From Begonia masoniana (lineage: Eukaryota > Streptophyta > Magnoliopsida > Cucurbitales > Begoniaceae), in the NCBI GenBank assembly GCA_022432975.1, contig CM039506.1:290671-354670 (forward strand): a DNA stretch of 64,000 bases, read 5' to 3'. Position numbers and translations under genes: made by a program. This document shows, in pieces, positions 1-15,000 of the stretch. The notes beneath the pieces were generated by a model that saw only the letters and a program-made list of their open reading frames with translations, did no database searches and had not been told where the DNA came from. Positions within the stretch are counted from its first letter, which is position 1, and the number at the start of each line of letters is the position of its first letter.

Positions 1-3000
1 CAACACACGTCGTTCTCATTAATTCAAGTTAAAACCTATAATTTGAAATGGATAACTTAGGTTCTAACCACAAGTCATGTAACACTCAACCTCATTTGCT
101 TGATACGTTCAACTCTTTTGGAACAAATCGATTGAAGTGAAGTTTCTTATGCTTCATCAAACGCATTACTAAGTCTTAATTACTCGTCCATGAAGGTTGT
201 TGGGTCCTCAATACACGTCGTTCTCATCACTTCAAGTTAAAACCTGGAATGTGAAATAGATAACTTAGGTTCTAACCACAAGTCATGTAGCACTCAACCT
301 CATTTGCTTGATACGTTCAACTCTTTTGGAACAAATCGATTGAAGTGAAGTTTCTTATGCTTCATCAAATGCATTACTAGTCTTAATTACTCGTCCATGA
401 AGGTTGTTGGGTCCTCAATACACGTCGTTCTCATCACTTCAAGTTAAAACCTTGAATGTGAAATGGATAACTTAGGTTCTAACCACAAGTCATGTAGCAC
501 TCAACCTCATTTGCTTGATACGTTCAACTCTTTTGGAACAAATCGATTGAAGTGAAGTTTCTTATGCTTCATCAAATGCATTACTAGGTCTTAATTACGC
601 GTCCATGAAGGTTGTTGGGTCCTCAATACACGTCGTTCTCATCACTTCAAGTTAAAACCTCGAATGTGAAATGGATAACTTATGTTCTAACCACAGTCAT
701 GTAACACTCAACCTCATTTGCTTGATACGTTCAACTCTTTGGAACAAATCGATTGAAGTGAAGTTCTTATGCTTCATCAAACTGCATTACTAAGGTCTTA
801 ATTACTCGTCCATGAAGGTTGTTGGGTCCTCAATAAACGTCGTTCTCATCACTTCAAGTTAAACCTTGAATGTGAAATGGATAACTTAGGTTCTAACCAC
901 AAGTCATGTAGCACTCAACCTCATTTGCTTGATACGTTCAACTCTTTTGGAACAAATCGATTGAAGTGAAGATTCTTATGCTTCATCAAACGCATTACTA
1001 GGTCTTAATTACGCGTCCATGAAGGTTGTTGGGTCCTCAATACACGTCGTTCTCATCACTTCAAGTTAAAACCTTGAATGTGAAATGGATAACTTAGGTT
1101 CTAACCACAAGTCATGTAGCACTCAACCTCATTTGCTAGATACGTTCAACTCTTTTGGAACAAATCGATTGCAGTGAAGTTTCTTATGCTTCATCAGACG
1201 CATTACTAAGTCTTAATTACTCCACCATGAAGGTTGTTGGGTCCTCAATACACGTCGTTCTCATCACTTCAAGTTAAAACCTTGTATGTGAAAAGGGTAA
1301 CTTAGGTTCTAACCACATGTCGTGTAACACTCAACCTAATTTGCTTGATACGTTCAACTCTTTTGGAACAAATCGATTGAAGTGAAGTTCTTATGCTTCG
1401 TCAAACGCATTACTATGTCTTAATTACCCGTCCATAAATGTTGTTGGGCCCTCAATACACGTTGTTAATATTAATTCAAGTTAAAACCTATAATGTGAAA
1501 TGGATAACTTAGGTTCTAACTACAATTCATGTAACACTAAACCTCATTTGCTTGATATGTTCAACTCTTTTGGAACAAATCGATTGAAGTGAAGTTTCTT
1601 ATGCTTCATCAAACGCATTACTAAGTCTTAATTACTCGTCCATGAAGGTTGTTGGGTCCTCAATACACGTAGTTCTCATCACTTCAAGTTAAAACCTGGA
1701 ATGTAAAATGGATAACTTAGGTTCTAACCACAAGTCATGTAGCACTCAACCTCATTTGCTTGATACGTTCAACTCTTTTGGAACAAATCGATTGAAGTGA
1801 TGTTTCTTATAATTCATCAAACACATTAGTAGGTCTTAATTACTCGTCCATGAAAGTTGTTGAGTCCTCAATACACGTCGTTCTCATCACTTCAAGTTAA
1901 AACATTGAATGTGAAATGGATAACTTAGGTTCTAAGCACAAGTCATGTAGCACTCAACCTCGTTTGCTTGATACGTTTAACTCTTTTGGAACAAATCGAT
2001 TGAAGTGAAGTTTCTTACTGCTTCATCAAATGCATTACTAAGTCTTAATTACTCGTCCATGAATGTTGTTGGGCCCTCAATACACGTTGTTAATATCACT
2101 TCAAGTTAAAACCTATAATGTGAAATGGATAACTTAGGTTCTAACCACAATTCATGTAACACTCAACCTCATTTGCTTGATACGTTCAACTCTTTTGGAA
2201 CAAATCGATTGAAGTGAAGTTTCTTATGCTTCATCAAATGCATTACTATGTTTTAATTACTCGTCCATGAAAGTTGTTGGGTCCTCAATAACGTCTTTCT
2301 CATCACTTCAAGTTAAAACCTTGAATGTGAAATGGATAACTTAGGTTCTAACCACAAGTCATGTAGCACTCAACCTCATTTGCTTGATACGTTCAACTCT
2401 TTTGGAACAAATCGATTGAAGTGAAGTTTCTTATGCTTCATCAAACGCATTACTAAGGTCTTAATTACTCATCCATGAAGGTTGTTGGGTCCTCAATACA
2501 CGTCGTTCTCATCACTTCAAGTTAAAACCTTGAATGTGAAATGGATAACTTAGGTTCTAACCACAAGTCATGTAGCACTCAACCTCATTTGCTTGATACG
2601 TTCAACTCTTTTGGAACAAATCGATTGAAGTGAAGTTTCTTATGCTTCATCAAACGCATTACTAAGTCTTAATTACTCGTCCATGAAAGTTGTTGGGTCC
2701 TCAATAAACGTCTTTCTCATCACTTCAAGTTAAAACCTTGAATGTGAAATGGATAACTTAGGTTCTAACCACAAGTAATGTAGCACTCAACCTCATTTGC
2801 TTGATACGTTCAACTCTTTTGGAACAAATCGATTGAAGTGAAGATTCTTATGCTTCATCAAACGCATTACTAGGTCTTAATTACTCGTCCATGAAGTTGT
2901 TGGTCCTCAATACACGTCGTTCTCATCACTTCAAGTTAAAACCTTGAATGTGAAATGGATAACTTAGGTTCTAACTACAAGTCATGTAACACTCAACCTC

Positions 3001-6000
3001 ATTTGCTTGATACGTTCAACTCTTTTGGAACAAATCGATTGAAGTGAAGTTTCTTATGCTTCATCAAACGCATTACTAAGTCTTAATTACTCGTCCATGA
3101 AGGTTGTTGGGTCCTCAATACACGTCGTTCTCATCACTTCAAGTTAAAACCTTGAATGTGAAATGGATAACTTAGGTTCTAACCACAAGTCATGTAGCAC
3201 TCAACCTCATTTGCTTGATACGTTCAACTCTTTTGGAACAAATCGATTGAAGTGAAGTTTCTTATGCTTCATCAAACGCATTAGTAGGTCTTAATTACTC
3301 GTCCATGAAAGTTGTTGAGGTCCTCAATACACGTCGTTCTCATCATTTCAAGTTAAAACCTTGAATGTGAAATGGATAACTTAGGTTCTAACCACAAGTC
3401 ATGTAGCACTCAACCTCGTTTGCTTGATACGTTCAACTCTTTTGGAACAAATCGATTGAAGTGAAGTTTCTTATGCTTCATCAAACGCATTACTAAGTCT
3501 TAATTACTCGTCCATGAAGGTTGTTGGGTCCTCAATACACGTCGTTCTCATCACTTCAAGTTAAAACCTTGAATGTGAAATGGATAACTTAGGTTCTAAC
3601 CACAAGTCATGTAACACTCAACCTCATTTGCTTGATACGTTCAACTCTTTTGGAACAAATCGATTGAAGTGAAGTTTCTTATGCTTCATCAAATGCATTA
3701 CTATGTCTTAATTACTCGTCCATGAAAGTTGTTGGGTCCTCAATAAACGTCTTTCTCATCACTTCAAGTTAAAACCTTGAATGTGAAATGGATAACTTAG
3801 GTTCTAACCACAAGTCATGTAGCACTCAACCTCATTGCTTGATACGTTCAACTCTTTTGGAACAAATCGATTGAAGTGAAGTTTCTTATGCTTCATCAAA
3901 CGCATTACTAAGTCTTAATTACTCGTCCATGAAGGTTGTTGTGTCCTCAATACACGTCGTTCTCATCACTTCAAGTTAAAACCTTGAATGTGAAATGGAT
4001 AACTTAGGTTCTAACCACAAGTCATGTAGCACTCAACCTCATTTGCTTGATACGTTCAACTCTTTTGGAACAAATCGATTGAAGTGAAGTTTCTTATGCT
4101 TCATCAACGCATTACTAAGTCTTAATTACTCGTCCATGAAGGTTGTTGGGTCCTCAATACACGTCGTTCTCATCACTTCAAGTTAAAACCTTGAATGTGA
4201 AATGGATAACTTAGGTTCTAACCACAAGTCATGTAGCACTCAACCTCATTTGCTTGATACGTTCAAACTCTTTTGGAACAAATCGAATTGAAGTGAAGAT
4301 TCTTATGCTTCAATCAACGCATTACTAAGTCTTAATTACTCGTCCATGAAGGTTGTTGGGTCCTCAATACACGTCGTTCTCATCACTTCAAGTTAAAACC
4401 TTGAATGTGAAATGGATAACTTAGGTTCTAACCACAAGTCATGTAACACTCAACCTCATTTGCTTGATACGTTCAACTCTTTTGGAACAAATCGATTGAA
4501 GTGAAGTTTCTTATGCTTCATCAAACGCATTACTAGGTCTTAATTACTCGTCCATGAAGGTTGTTGGGTCCTCAATACACGTCGTTCTCATCACTTCAAG
4601 TTAAAACCTATAATGTGAAATGGATAACTTAGGTTCTAACCACAAGTCATGTAGCACTCAACCTCATTTGCTTGATACGTTCAACTCTTTTGGAACAAAT
4701 CGATTGAAGTGAAGTTTCTTATGCTTCATCAACGCATTACTAAGTCTTAATTACTCGTCCATGAAGTTTGTTGCGTCCTCAATACACATCGTTCTCATCA
4801 CTTCAAGTTAAAACCTTGAATGTGAAATGGATAACTTAGGTTCTAACCACAAGTCATGTAACACTCAACCTCATTTGCTTGATACGTTCAACTCTTTTGG
4901 AACAAATCGATTGAAGTGAAGTTTCTTATGCTTAATCAAACGCATTACTAAGTCTTAATTACTCGTCCATGAAGGTTGTTGGGTCCTCAATACACGTCGT
5001 TCTCATCACTTCAAGTTAAAACCTTGAATGTGAAATGGATAACTTAGGTTCTAACCACAAGTCATGTAGCACTCAACCTCATTTGCTTGATACGTTCAAC
5101 TCTTTTGGAACAAATCGATTGAAGTGAAGTTTCTTATGCTTCATCAAACGCATTACTAAGTCTTAATTACTCGTCCATGAAGGTTGTTGGGTCCTCAATA
5201 CACGTCGTTCTCATCACTTCAAGTTAAAACCTTGAATGTGAAATGGATAACTTAGGTTCTAACCACAAGTCATGTAGCACTCAACCTCATTTGCTTGATA
5301 CGTTCAACTCTTTTGGAACAAATCGATTGAAGTGAAGTTTCTTATGCTTCATCAAACGCATTACTAAGTCTTAATTACTCGTCCATGAAGGTTGTTGGGT
5401 CCTCAATACACGTCGTTCTCATCACTTCAAGTTAAAACCTTGAATGTGAAATGGATAACTTAGGTTCTAACCACAAGTCATGTAGCACTCAACCTCATTT
5501 GCTTGATACGTTCCACTCTTTTGGAACAAATCGATTGAAGTGAAGTTTCTTATGCTTCATCAAACGCATTACTAAGTCTTAATTACTCGTCCATGAAGGT
5601 TGTTGGGTCCTCAATACACGTCGTTCTCATCACTTCAAGTTAAAACCTTGAATGTGAAATGGATAACTTAGGTTCTAACCACAAGTCATGTAGCACTCAA
5701 CCTCATTTGCTTGATATATTCAACTCTTTTGGAACAAATCGATTGAAGTGAAGTTTCTTATGCTTCATCAAACGCATTACTAAGTCTTAATTACTCGTCC
5801 ATGAAGGTTGTTTGGTCCTCAATACACGTCGTTCTCATCACTTCAAGTTAAAACCTTGAATGTGAAATGGATAACTTAGGTTCTAACCACAAGTCATGTA
5901 GCACTCAACCTCATTTGCTTGATACGTTCAACTCTTTTGGATCAAATCGATTGAAGTGAAGTTTCTAATGCTTAATCAAACGCATTACTAAGTCTTAACT

Positions 6001-9000
6001 ACTCGTCCATGAAGATTGTTGGGTCCTCACTACACGTCGTTCTCATCACTTCAAGTTAAAACCTTGAATGTGAAATGGATAACTTAGGTTCTAACCACAA
6101 GTCATGTAGCACTCAACCTCATTTGCTTGATACATTCAACACTTTTGGAACAAATCGATTGAAGTGAAGTTTCTTATGCTTCATCAAACGCATTACTAAG
6201 TCTTAATTACTCGTCCATGAAGGTTGTTGGGTCCTCAATACACGTCGTTCTCATCACTTCAAGTTAAAACCTTGAATGTGAAATGGATAACTTAAGTTCT
6301 AACCACAAGTCATGTAGCACTCAACCTCATTTGCTTGATACAGTTCAACTCTTTTGGAACAAATCGATTGAAGTGAAGTTTCTTATGCTTCATCAAACGC
6401 ATTACTAAGTCTTAATTACTCGTCCATGAAGGTTGTTGGGTCCTGAATACACGTCGTTCTCATCACTTCAAGTTAAAACCTTGAAAGTGAAATGGATAAC
6501 TTAGGTTCTAACCACAAGTCATGTAACACTCAACCTCATTTGCTTGATACGTTCAACTCTTTTGGAACAAATCGATTGAAGTGAAGTTTCTTATGCTTCA
6601 TCAAACGCATTACTAAGTCTTAACTACTCGTCCATGAAGGTTGTTGGGTCCTCAATACACGTCGTTCTCATCACTTCAAGTTAAAACCTTGAATGTGAAA
6701 TGGATAACTTATGTTCTAACCACAAGTCATGTAGCACTCAACCTCATTTGCTTGATACGTTCAACTCTTTTGGAACAAATCGATTGAAGTGAAGTTTCTA
6801 ATGCTTCATCAAACACATTACTAAGTCTTAATTACTCGTCCATGAAGGTTGTTGGGTCCTCAATACACGTCGTTCTCATCACTTCAAGTTAAAACCTTGA
6901 ATGTGAAATGGATAACTTAGGTTCTAACCACAAGTCATGTAGCACTCAACCTCATTTGCTTGATACGTTCAACTCTTTTGGAACAAATCGATTGAAGTGA
7001 AGTTTCTTATGCTTCATCAAACGCATTACTAAGTCTTAATTACTCGTCCATGAAGGTTGTTGGTCTTCAATACACATCGTTCTAATCACTTAAAGTTAAA
7101 ACCTTGAATGTAAAATGGATAACTTAGGTTCTAACCACAAGTCATGTAGCACTCAACCTCATTTGCTTGATACGTTCAACTCTTTTGGAACAAATCGATT
7201 GAAGTGAAGTTTCTTATGCTTCATCAAACGCATTACTAAGTCTTAATTACTCTTCCATGAAGGTTGTTGGGTCCTCAATACACGTCGTTCTCATCACTTC
7301 AAGGTAAAACCTTGAATATGAAATGGATAACTTAGGTTCTAACCACAAGTCATGTAACACTCAACCTCATTTGCTTGATACGTTCAACTCTTTTGGAACA
7401 AATCGATTGAAGTGAAGTTTCTTATGCTTCATCAAACGCATTACTAAGTCTTAATTACTCGTCCATGAAGGTTGTTGGGTCCTCAATACACGTCGTTCTC
7501 ATCACTTCAAGTTAAAACCTTGAATGTGAAATGGATAACTTATGTTCTAACCACAAGTCATGTAGCACTCAACCTCATTTGCTTGATACGTTCAACTCTT
7601 TTGGAACAAATCGATTGAAGTGAAGTTTCTTATGCTTCATCAAACGCATTACTAAGTCTTAATTACTCGTCCATGAAGGTTGTTGGGTCCTCAATACACG
7701 TCGTTCTCATCACTTCAAGTTAAAACCTTGAATGTGAAATGGATAACTTAGGTTCTAACCACAAGTCATGTAGCACTCAACCTCATTTGCTTGATACGTT
7801 CAACTTTTTGGAACAAATAGATTGAAGTGAAGTTTCTTATGCTTCATCAACGCATTACTAAGTCTTAATTACTCGTCCATGAAGGTTGTTGGGTCCTCAA
7901 TACACGTCGTTCTCATCACTTCAAGTTAAAACCTTGAATGTGAAATGGATAACTTAGTTCTAACCACAGTCATGTAGCACTCAACCTCATTTGCTTGATA
8001 CGTTCAACTCTTTTGGAACAAATCGATTGAAGTGAAGTTTCTTATGCTTCATCAAACGCATTAATAAGTCTTAATTACTCGTCCATGAAGGTTGTTGGAT
8101 CTCAATACACGTCGTTCTCATCACTTCAAGTTAAAACCTTGAATGTGAAATGGATAACTTATGTTCTAACCACAAGTCATGTAGCACGCAATCTCATTTG
8201 CTTGATACGTTCAACTCTTTTGGAACAAATCGATTGAAGTGAAGTTTCTAATGCTTCATCAAACACATTACTACGTCTTAATTACTCTTCCATGAAGGTT
8301 GTTTGGTCTTCAATACACGTCGTTCTCATCACTTCAAGTTAAAATCTTGAATGTAAAATGGATAACTTAGGTTCTAACCACAAGTCATGTAGCACTCAAC
8401 CTCATTTGCTTGATACGTTCAACCTTTTGGAACAAATCGATTGAAGTGAAGTTTCTTATGCTTCATCAAACGCATTACTAAGTCTTAATTACTCGTCCAT
8501 GAAGGTTGTTGGGTCCTCAAAACACATCGTTCTCATCACTTCAAGTTAAAACCTTGAATGTGAAATGGATAACTTAGTTCTAACCACAAGTCATGTAGCA
8601 CTCAACCTAATTTGCTTGATACGTTCAACTCTTTTGGAACAAATCGATTGAAGTGAAGTTTCTTATGCTTCATCAAACGCATTACTAAGTCTTAATTACT
8701 CGTCCATGAAGGTTGTTGGTCCTCAATACACGTCATTCTCATCACTTCAAGTTAAAACCTTGAATGTGAAATGGATAACTTAGGTTCTAACCACAAGTCA
8801 TGTAACACTCAACCTAATTTGCTTGATACGTTCAACTCTTTTGGAACAAATCGATTGAAGTGAAGTTTCTTATGCTTCATCAAACGCATTACTAAGTCTT
8901 AATTACTCGTCCATGAAGGTTGTTGGGTCCTCAATACACGTCGTTCTCATCACTTCAAGTTAAAACCTTGAATGTGAAATGGATAACTTAGGTTCTAACC

Positions 9001-12000
9001 ACAAGTCATGTAGCACTCAACCTAATTTGCTTGATACGTTCAACTCTTTTGGAACAAATCGATTGAAGTGAAGTTTCTTATGCTTCATCAAACGCATTAG
9101 TAAGTCTTAATTACTCGTCCATGAAGGTTGTTGCGTCCTCAATACACGTCGTTCTCATCACTTCAAGTTAAAACCTCGAATGTGAAATGGATAACTTAGG
9201 TTCTAACCACAAGTCATGTAGCACTCAACCTCATTTGCTTGATACGTTCAACTCTTTTGGAACAAATCGATTGAAGTGAAGTTTCTTATGCTTCATCAAA
9301 CGCATTACTAAGTCTTAATTACTCGTCCATGAAGGTTGTTGCGTCCTCAATACACGTCGTTCTCATCACTTCAAGTTAAAACCTTGAATGTGAAATGGAT
9401 ACTTATGTTCTAACCACAAGTCATGTAACACTCAACCTAATTTGCTTGATACGTTCAACTCTTTTGGAACAAATCGATTGAAGTGAAGTTTCTTATGCTT
9501 CATCAAACGCATTAGTAGTCTTAATTACTCGTCCATGAAGGTGTTGGGTCCTCAATACACGTCGTTCTCATCACTTCAAGTTAAAACCTTGAATGTGAAA
9601 TGGATAACTTAGGTTCTAACCACAAGTCATGTAGCACTCAACCTCATTTGCTTGATACGTTTCAACTCTTTTGGAACAAATCGATTGAAGTCAAGTTTCT
9701 TATGCTTCATCAAACGCGTTACTAAGTATTAATTACTCGTCCATGAAGGTTGTTCGGTCCTCAATACACGTCGTTCTCATCACTTCAAGTTAAAACCTTG
9801 AATGTGAAAGGGATAACTTAGGTTTTAACCACAAGTCATGTAGCACTGAACCTCATTTGCTTGATACGTTCAACTCTTTTGGAACAAATCGATTGAAGTG
9901 AAGTTTCTTATGCTTCATCAAACGCATTACAAAGTCTTAATTACTCGTCCATGAAGGTTGTTGGGTCCTCAATACACGTCGTTCTCATCACTTCAAGTTA
10001 AAACCTTGAATGTGAAATGGATAACTTAGGTTCTAACCACAAGTCATGTAACACTCAACCGAATTTGCTTGATACGTTCAACTCTTTTGGAACAAATCGA
10101 TTGAAGTGAAGCTTCTTATGCTTCATCAAACGCATTACTAAGTCTTAATTACTTGTCAATGAAGGTTGTTGGGTCCTCAATACACGTCATTCTCATCACT
10201 TCAAGTTAAAACCTTGAATGTGAAATGGATAACTTAGGTTCTAGCCACAAGTCATGTAGCACTGAACCTCATTTGCTTGATACGTTCAACTCTTTTGGAA
10301 CAAATCGATTGAAGTGAAGTTTCTTATGCTTCATCAAACGCATTACTAAGTCTTAATTACTCGTCCATGAAGGTTGTGGGTCCTCAATACACGTCGTTCT
10401 CATCACTTCAAGTTAAAACCTTGAATGTGAAATGGATAACTTAGGTTCTAACCACATGTCATGTAATCCTCAACCTCATTTGCTTGATACGTTCAACTCT
10501 TTGGAACAAATCGATTGAAGTGAAGTTTCTTAGCTTCATCAAACGCATTACTAAGTCTTAATTACTCGTCCATGAAGGTTGTTAGGTGCTCAATACACGT
10601 CGTTCTCATCACTTCAAGTTAAAACCTTGAATGTGAAATGGATAACTTAGGTCCAAACAAGAAGTCATGTAGCACTCAACCTCATTTGCTTGATACGTTC
10701 AACTCTTTTGGAACAAATCGATTGAATTGAAGTTTCTTATGCTTCATCAAACGCAGTTACTAAGTCTTAATTACTCGTCCATGAAGGTGTTGCGGTCCTC
10801 AATACACGTCGTTCTCATCACTTCAAGTTAAAACCTTGAATGTGAAATGGATAACTTAGGTTCTAACCACAAGTCATGTAAGCACTCAACCTCATTTGCT
10901 TGATACGTTCAACTCTTTTGGAACAAATCGATTGAAGTGAAGTTTCTTATGCTTCATCAAACGCATTACTAAGTCTTAATTACTCGTCCATGAAGGTTGT
11001 TGGTCCTCAATACACGTCGTTCTCATCACTTCAAGTTAAAACCTTGAATGTGAAATGGATAACTTAGGTTCTAACCACAAGTCATGTAACACTCAACCTA
11101 ATTTGCTTGATACATTCAACTGTTTTGGAACAAATCGATTGAAGTGAAGTTTCTTATGCTTCATCAAACGCATTACTAAGTCTTAATTACTCGTCCATGA
11201 AGGTTGTTGGTCCTCAATACACGTCGTTCTCATCACTTCAAGTTAAAACCTGAATGTGAAATGGATAACTTAGGTTCTAACCACAAGTCATGTAGCACTC
11301 AACCTCATTTGCTTGATACGTTCAACTCTTTTGGAACAAATCGATTGAAGTGAAATTTCTTATGCTTCATCAAACGCATTACTAAGTCTTAATTACTCGT
11401 CCATGAGGTTGTTGGGTCCTCAATACACGTCGTTCTCATCACTTCAAGTTAAAACCTTGAATGTGAAATGGATAACTTAGGTTCTAACCACAAGTAATGT
11501 AGCACTCAACCTCATTTGCTTGATACGTTCAACTCTTTTGGAACAAATCGATTGAAGTGAAGTTTCTTATGCTTCATCAAACGCATTACTAAGTCTTAAT
11601 TACTCGTCCATGAAGGTTGTTCGGTCCTCAATACACGTCGTTCTCATCACTTCAAGTTAAAACCTTGAATGTGAAATGGATAACTTAGGTTCTAACTACA
11701 ATTCATGTAACACTAAACCTCATTTGCTTGATACGTTCAACTCTTTTGGAACAAATCGATTGAAGTGAAGTTTCTTATGCTTCATCAAACGCATTACTAA
11801 GTCTTAATTACTCGTCCATGAAGTTTGTTGCGTCCTCAATACACATCGTTCTCATCACTTCAAGTTAAAACCTTGAATGTGAAATGGATAACTTAGGTTC
11901 TAACCACAATGTCATGTAACACTCAACCTAATTGCTTGATACGTTCAACTCTTTTGGAACAAATCGATTGAAGTGAAGTTTCTTATGCTTCATCAAACGC

Positions 12001-15000
12001 ATTACTAAGTCTTAATTACTCGTCCGTGAAGGTTGTTGGGTCCTCAATACACGTCGTTCTCGTCACTTCAAGTTAAAATCTTGAATGTGAAATGGATAAC
12101 TTAGGTTCTAACCACAAGTCATGTAGCACTCAACCTCATTTGCTTGATACGTTCAACTCTTTTGGAACAAATCGATGAAGTGAAGTTTCTTATGCTTCAT
12201 CAAACGCATTACTAAGTCTTAATTACTCGTCCATGAAGGTTGTTGGTCCTCAATACACGTCGTTCTCATCACTTCAAGTTAAAACCTGAATGTGAAATGG
12301 ATAACTTAGGTTCTAACCACAAGTCATGTAGCACTCAACCTAATTTGCTTGATACGTTCAACTCTTTTGGAACAAATCGATTGAAGTGACGTTTCTTATG
12401 CTTCATCAAACGCATTATTAAGTCTTAATTACTCATCCATGAAGGTTGTTGGGTCCTCAATACACGTCGTTTTCATCACTTCAAGTTAAAACCTTGAATG
12501 TGAAATGGATAACTTAGGTTCTAACCACAAGTCATGTAGCACTCAACCTCATTTGCTTGATACGTTCAACTCTTTTGAAACAAATCGATTGAAGAGAAGT
12601 TTCCAATGCTTAATCAAACGCATTACTAAGTCTTAATTACTCGTCCATGAAGGTTGTTCGTCCTCAATACACGTCGTTCTCATCACTTCAAGTTAAAACC
12701 TTGAATGTGAAATGGATAACTTAGGTTCTAACCACATGTCATGTAACACTCAACCTAATTTCGCTTGATACGTTCAACTCTTTTGGAACAAATCGATTGA
12801 AGTGAAGTTTCTTATGCTTCATCAAACGCATTACTAAGTCTTAATTACGCGTCCATGAAGGTTGTTGGGTCCTCAATACACGTCGTTCTCATCACTTTAA
12901 GTTAAAACCTTGAATGTGAAATGGATAACTTAGGTTCTAACCACAAGTCATGTAGCACTCAAACTCATTTGCTTGATACGTTCAACTCTTTTGGAACAAA
13001 TCGATTGAAGTGACGTTTCTTATGCTTCATCAAACGCATTATTAGGTCTTAATTACTTGTCAATGAAGGTTGTTGGGTCCTCAATACACGTCATTCTCAT
13101 CACTTCAAGTTAAAACCTTGAATGTGAAATGGATAACTTAGGTTCTAGCCACAAGTCATGTAGCACTCAACCTCATTTGCTTGATACGTTCAACTCTTTT
13201 GGAACAAATCGATTGAAGTGAAGTTTCTTATGCTTCATCAAACGCATTACTAAGTCTTAATTACTCGTCCATGAAGGTTGTTGCGTCCTCAATACACGTC
13301 GTTCTCATCACTTCAAGTTAAAACCTTGAATGTGAAATGGATAACTTATGTTCTAACCACAAGTCATGTAGCACTCAACCTAATTTGCTTGATACGTTCA
13401 ACTCTTTGGAACAAATCGATGAAGTGAAGTTTCTTATGCTTCATCAAACGCATTACTAAGTCTTAATTACTCGTCCATGAAGGTTGTTGGCGTCCTCAAT
13501 ACACGTCGTTCTCATCACTTCAAGTTAAAACCTTGAATGTGAAATGGATAACTTATGTTCTAACCACATGTCATGTAACACTCAACCTAATTTGCTTGAT
13601 ACGTTCAACTCTTTTGGAACAAATCGATTGAAGTGAAGTTTCTTATGCTTCATCAAACGCATTACTAAGTCTTAATTACTCGTCCATGAAGGTTGTTAGG
13701 TCCTCAATACACGTCGTTCTCATCACTTCAAGTTAAAACCTTGAATGTGAAATGGATAACTTAGGTTCTAACCACAAGTCATGTAGCACTCAACCTCATT
13801 TGCTTGATACGTTCAACTCTTTTGGAACAAATCGACTGAAGTGAGTTTCTTATGCTTCATCAAACGCATTACTAAGTCTTAATTACTCGTCATGAAGGTT
13901 GTTGGGTCCTCAATACACGTCGTTCTCATCACTTCAAGTTAAAACCTTCGAATGTGAAATGGATAACTTAGGTTCTAACCACAAGTCATGTAGCACTCAA
14001 CCTCATTTGCTTGATACGTTCAACTCTTTTGGAACAAATCGATTGAAGTGAAGTTTCTTATTCTTCATCAAACGCATTACTAAGTCTTAATTACTCGTCC
14101 ATGAAGGTTGTTGGGTCCTCAATACACGTCGTTCTCATCACTTCAAGTTAAAACCTTGAATGTGAAATGGATAACTTTGTTCTAACCACAAGTCATGTAA
14201 CACTCAACCTCATTTACTTGATACGTTCAACTCTTTTGGAACAAATCGATTGAAGTGAAGTTTCTTTTGCTTCATCAAACGCATTACTAAGTCTTAATTA
14301 CTCATCCATGAAGGTTTTTGGTCTTCAATACACGTCGTTCTCATCACTTCAAGTTAAAACCTTGAATGTGAAATGGATAACTTATGTTCTAACCACAATG
14401 TCATGTAACACTCAACCTAATTTGCTTGATACGTTCAACTCTTTTAGAACAAATCGATTAAAGTGAAGTTTCTTATGCTTCATCAAACGCATTACTAAGT
14501 CTTAAATACTCGTCCATGAAGGTTGTTGGGTCCTCAATACATGTCGTTCTCATCACTTCAAGTTAAAACCTTGAATGTGAAATGGATAACTTAGGTTCTA
14601 ACCACAAGTCATGCGGCACTCAACCTCATTTGCTTGATACGTTCAACTCTTTTGGAACAAATCGATGAAGTGAAGTTTCTTATGCTTCATCAAACGCATT
14701 ACTAAGTCTTAATTACTCGTCCATGAAGGTTGTTGCGTCCTCAATACACGTCGTTCTTATCACTTCAAGTTAAAACCTCGAATGTGAAATTTATAACTTA
14801 GGTTCTAACCACAAGTCATGTAACACTCAACCTAATTTGCTTGATACGTTCAACTCTTTTGGAACAAATCGACTGAATTGATGTTTCTTACGCTTCATCC
14901 AACGCGTTTCTAAGTCTTAATTACTCGTTCATGAAGGTTGTTGGGTCCTCAATACACGTCGTTCTCATCACTTCAAGTTAAAACCTTCAATTTGAAATGG

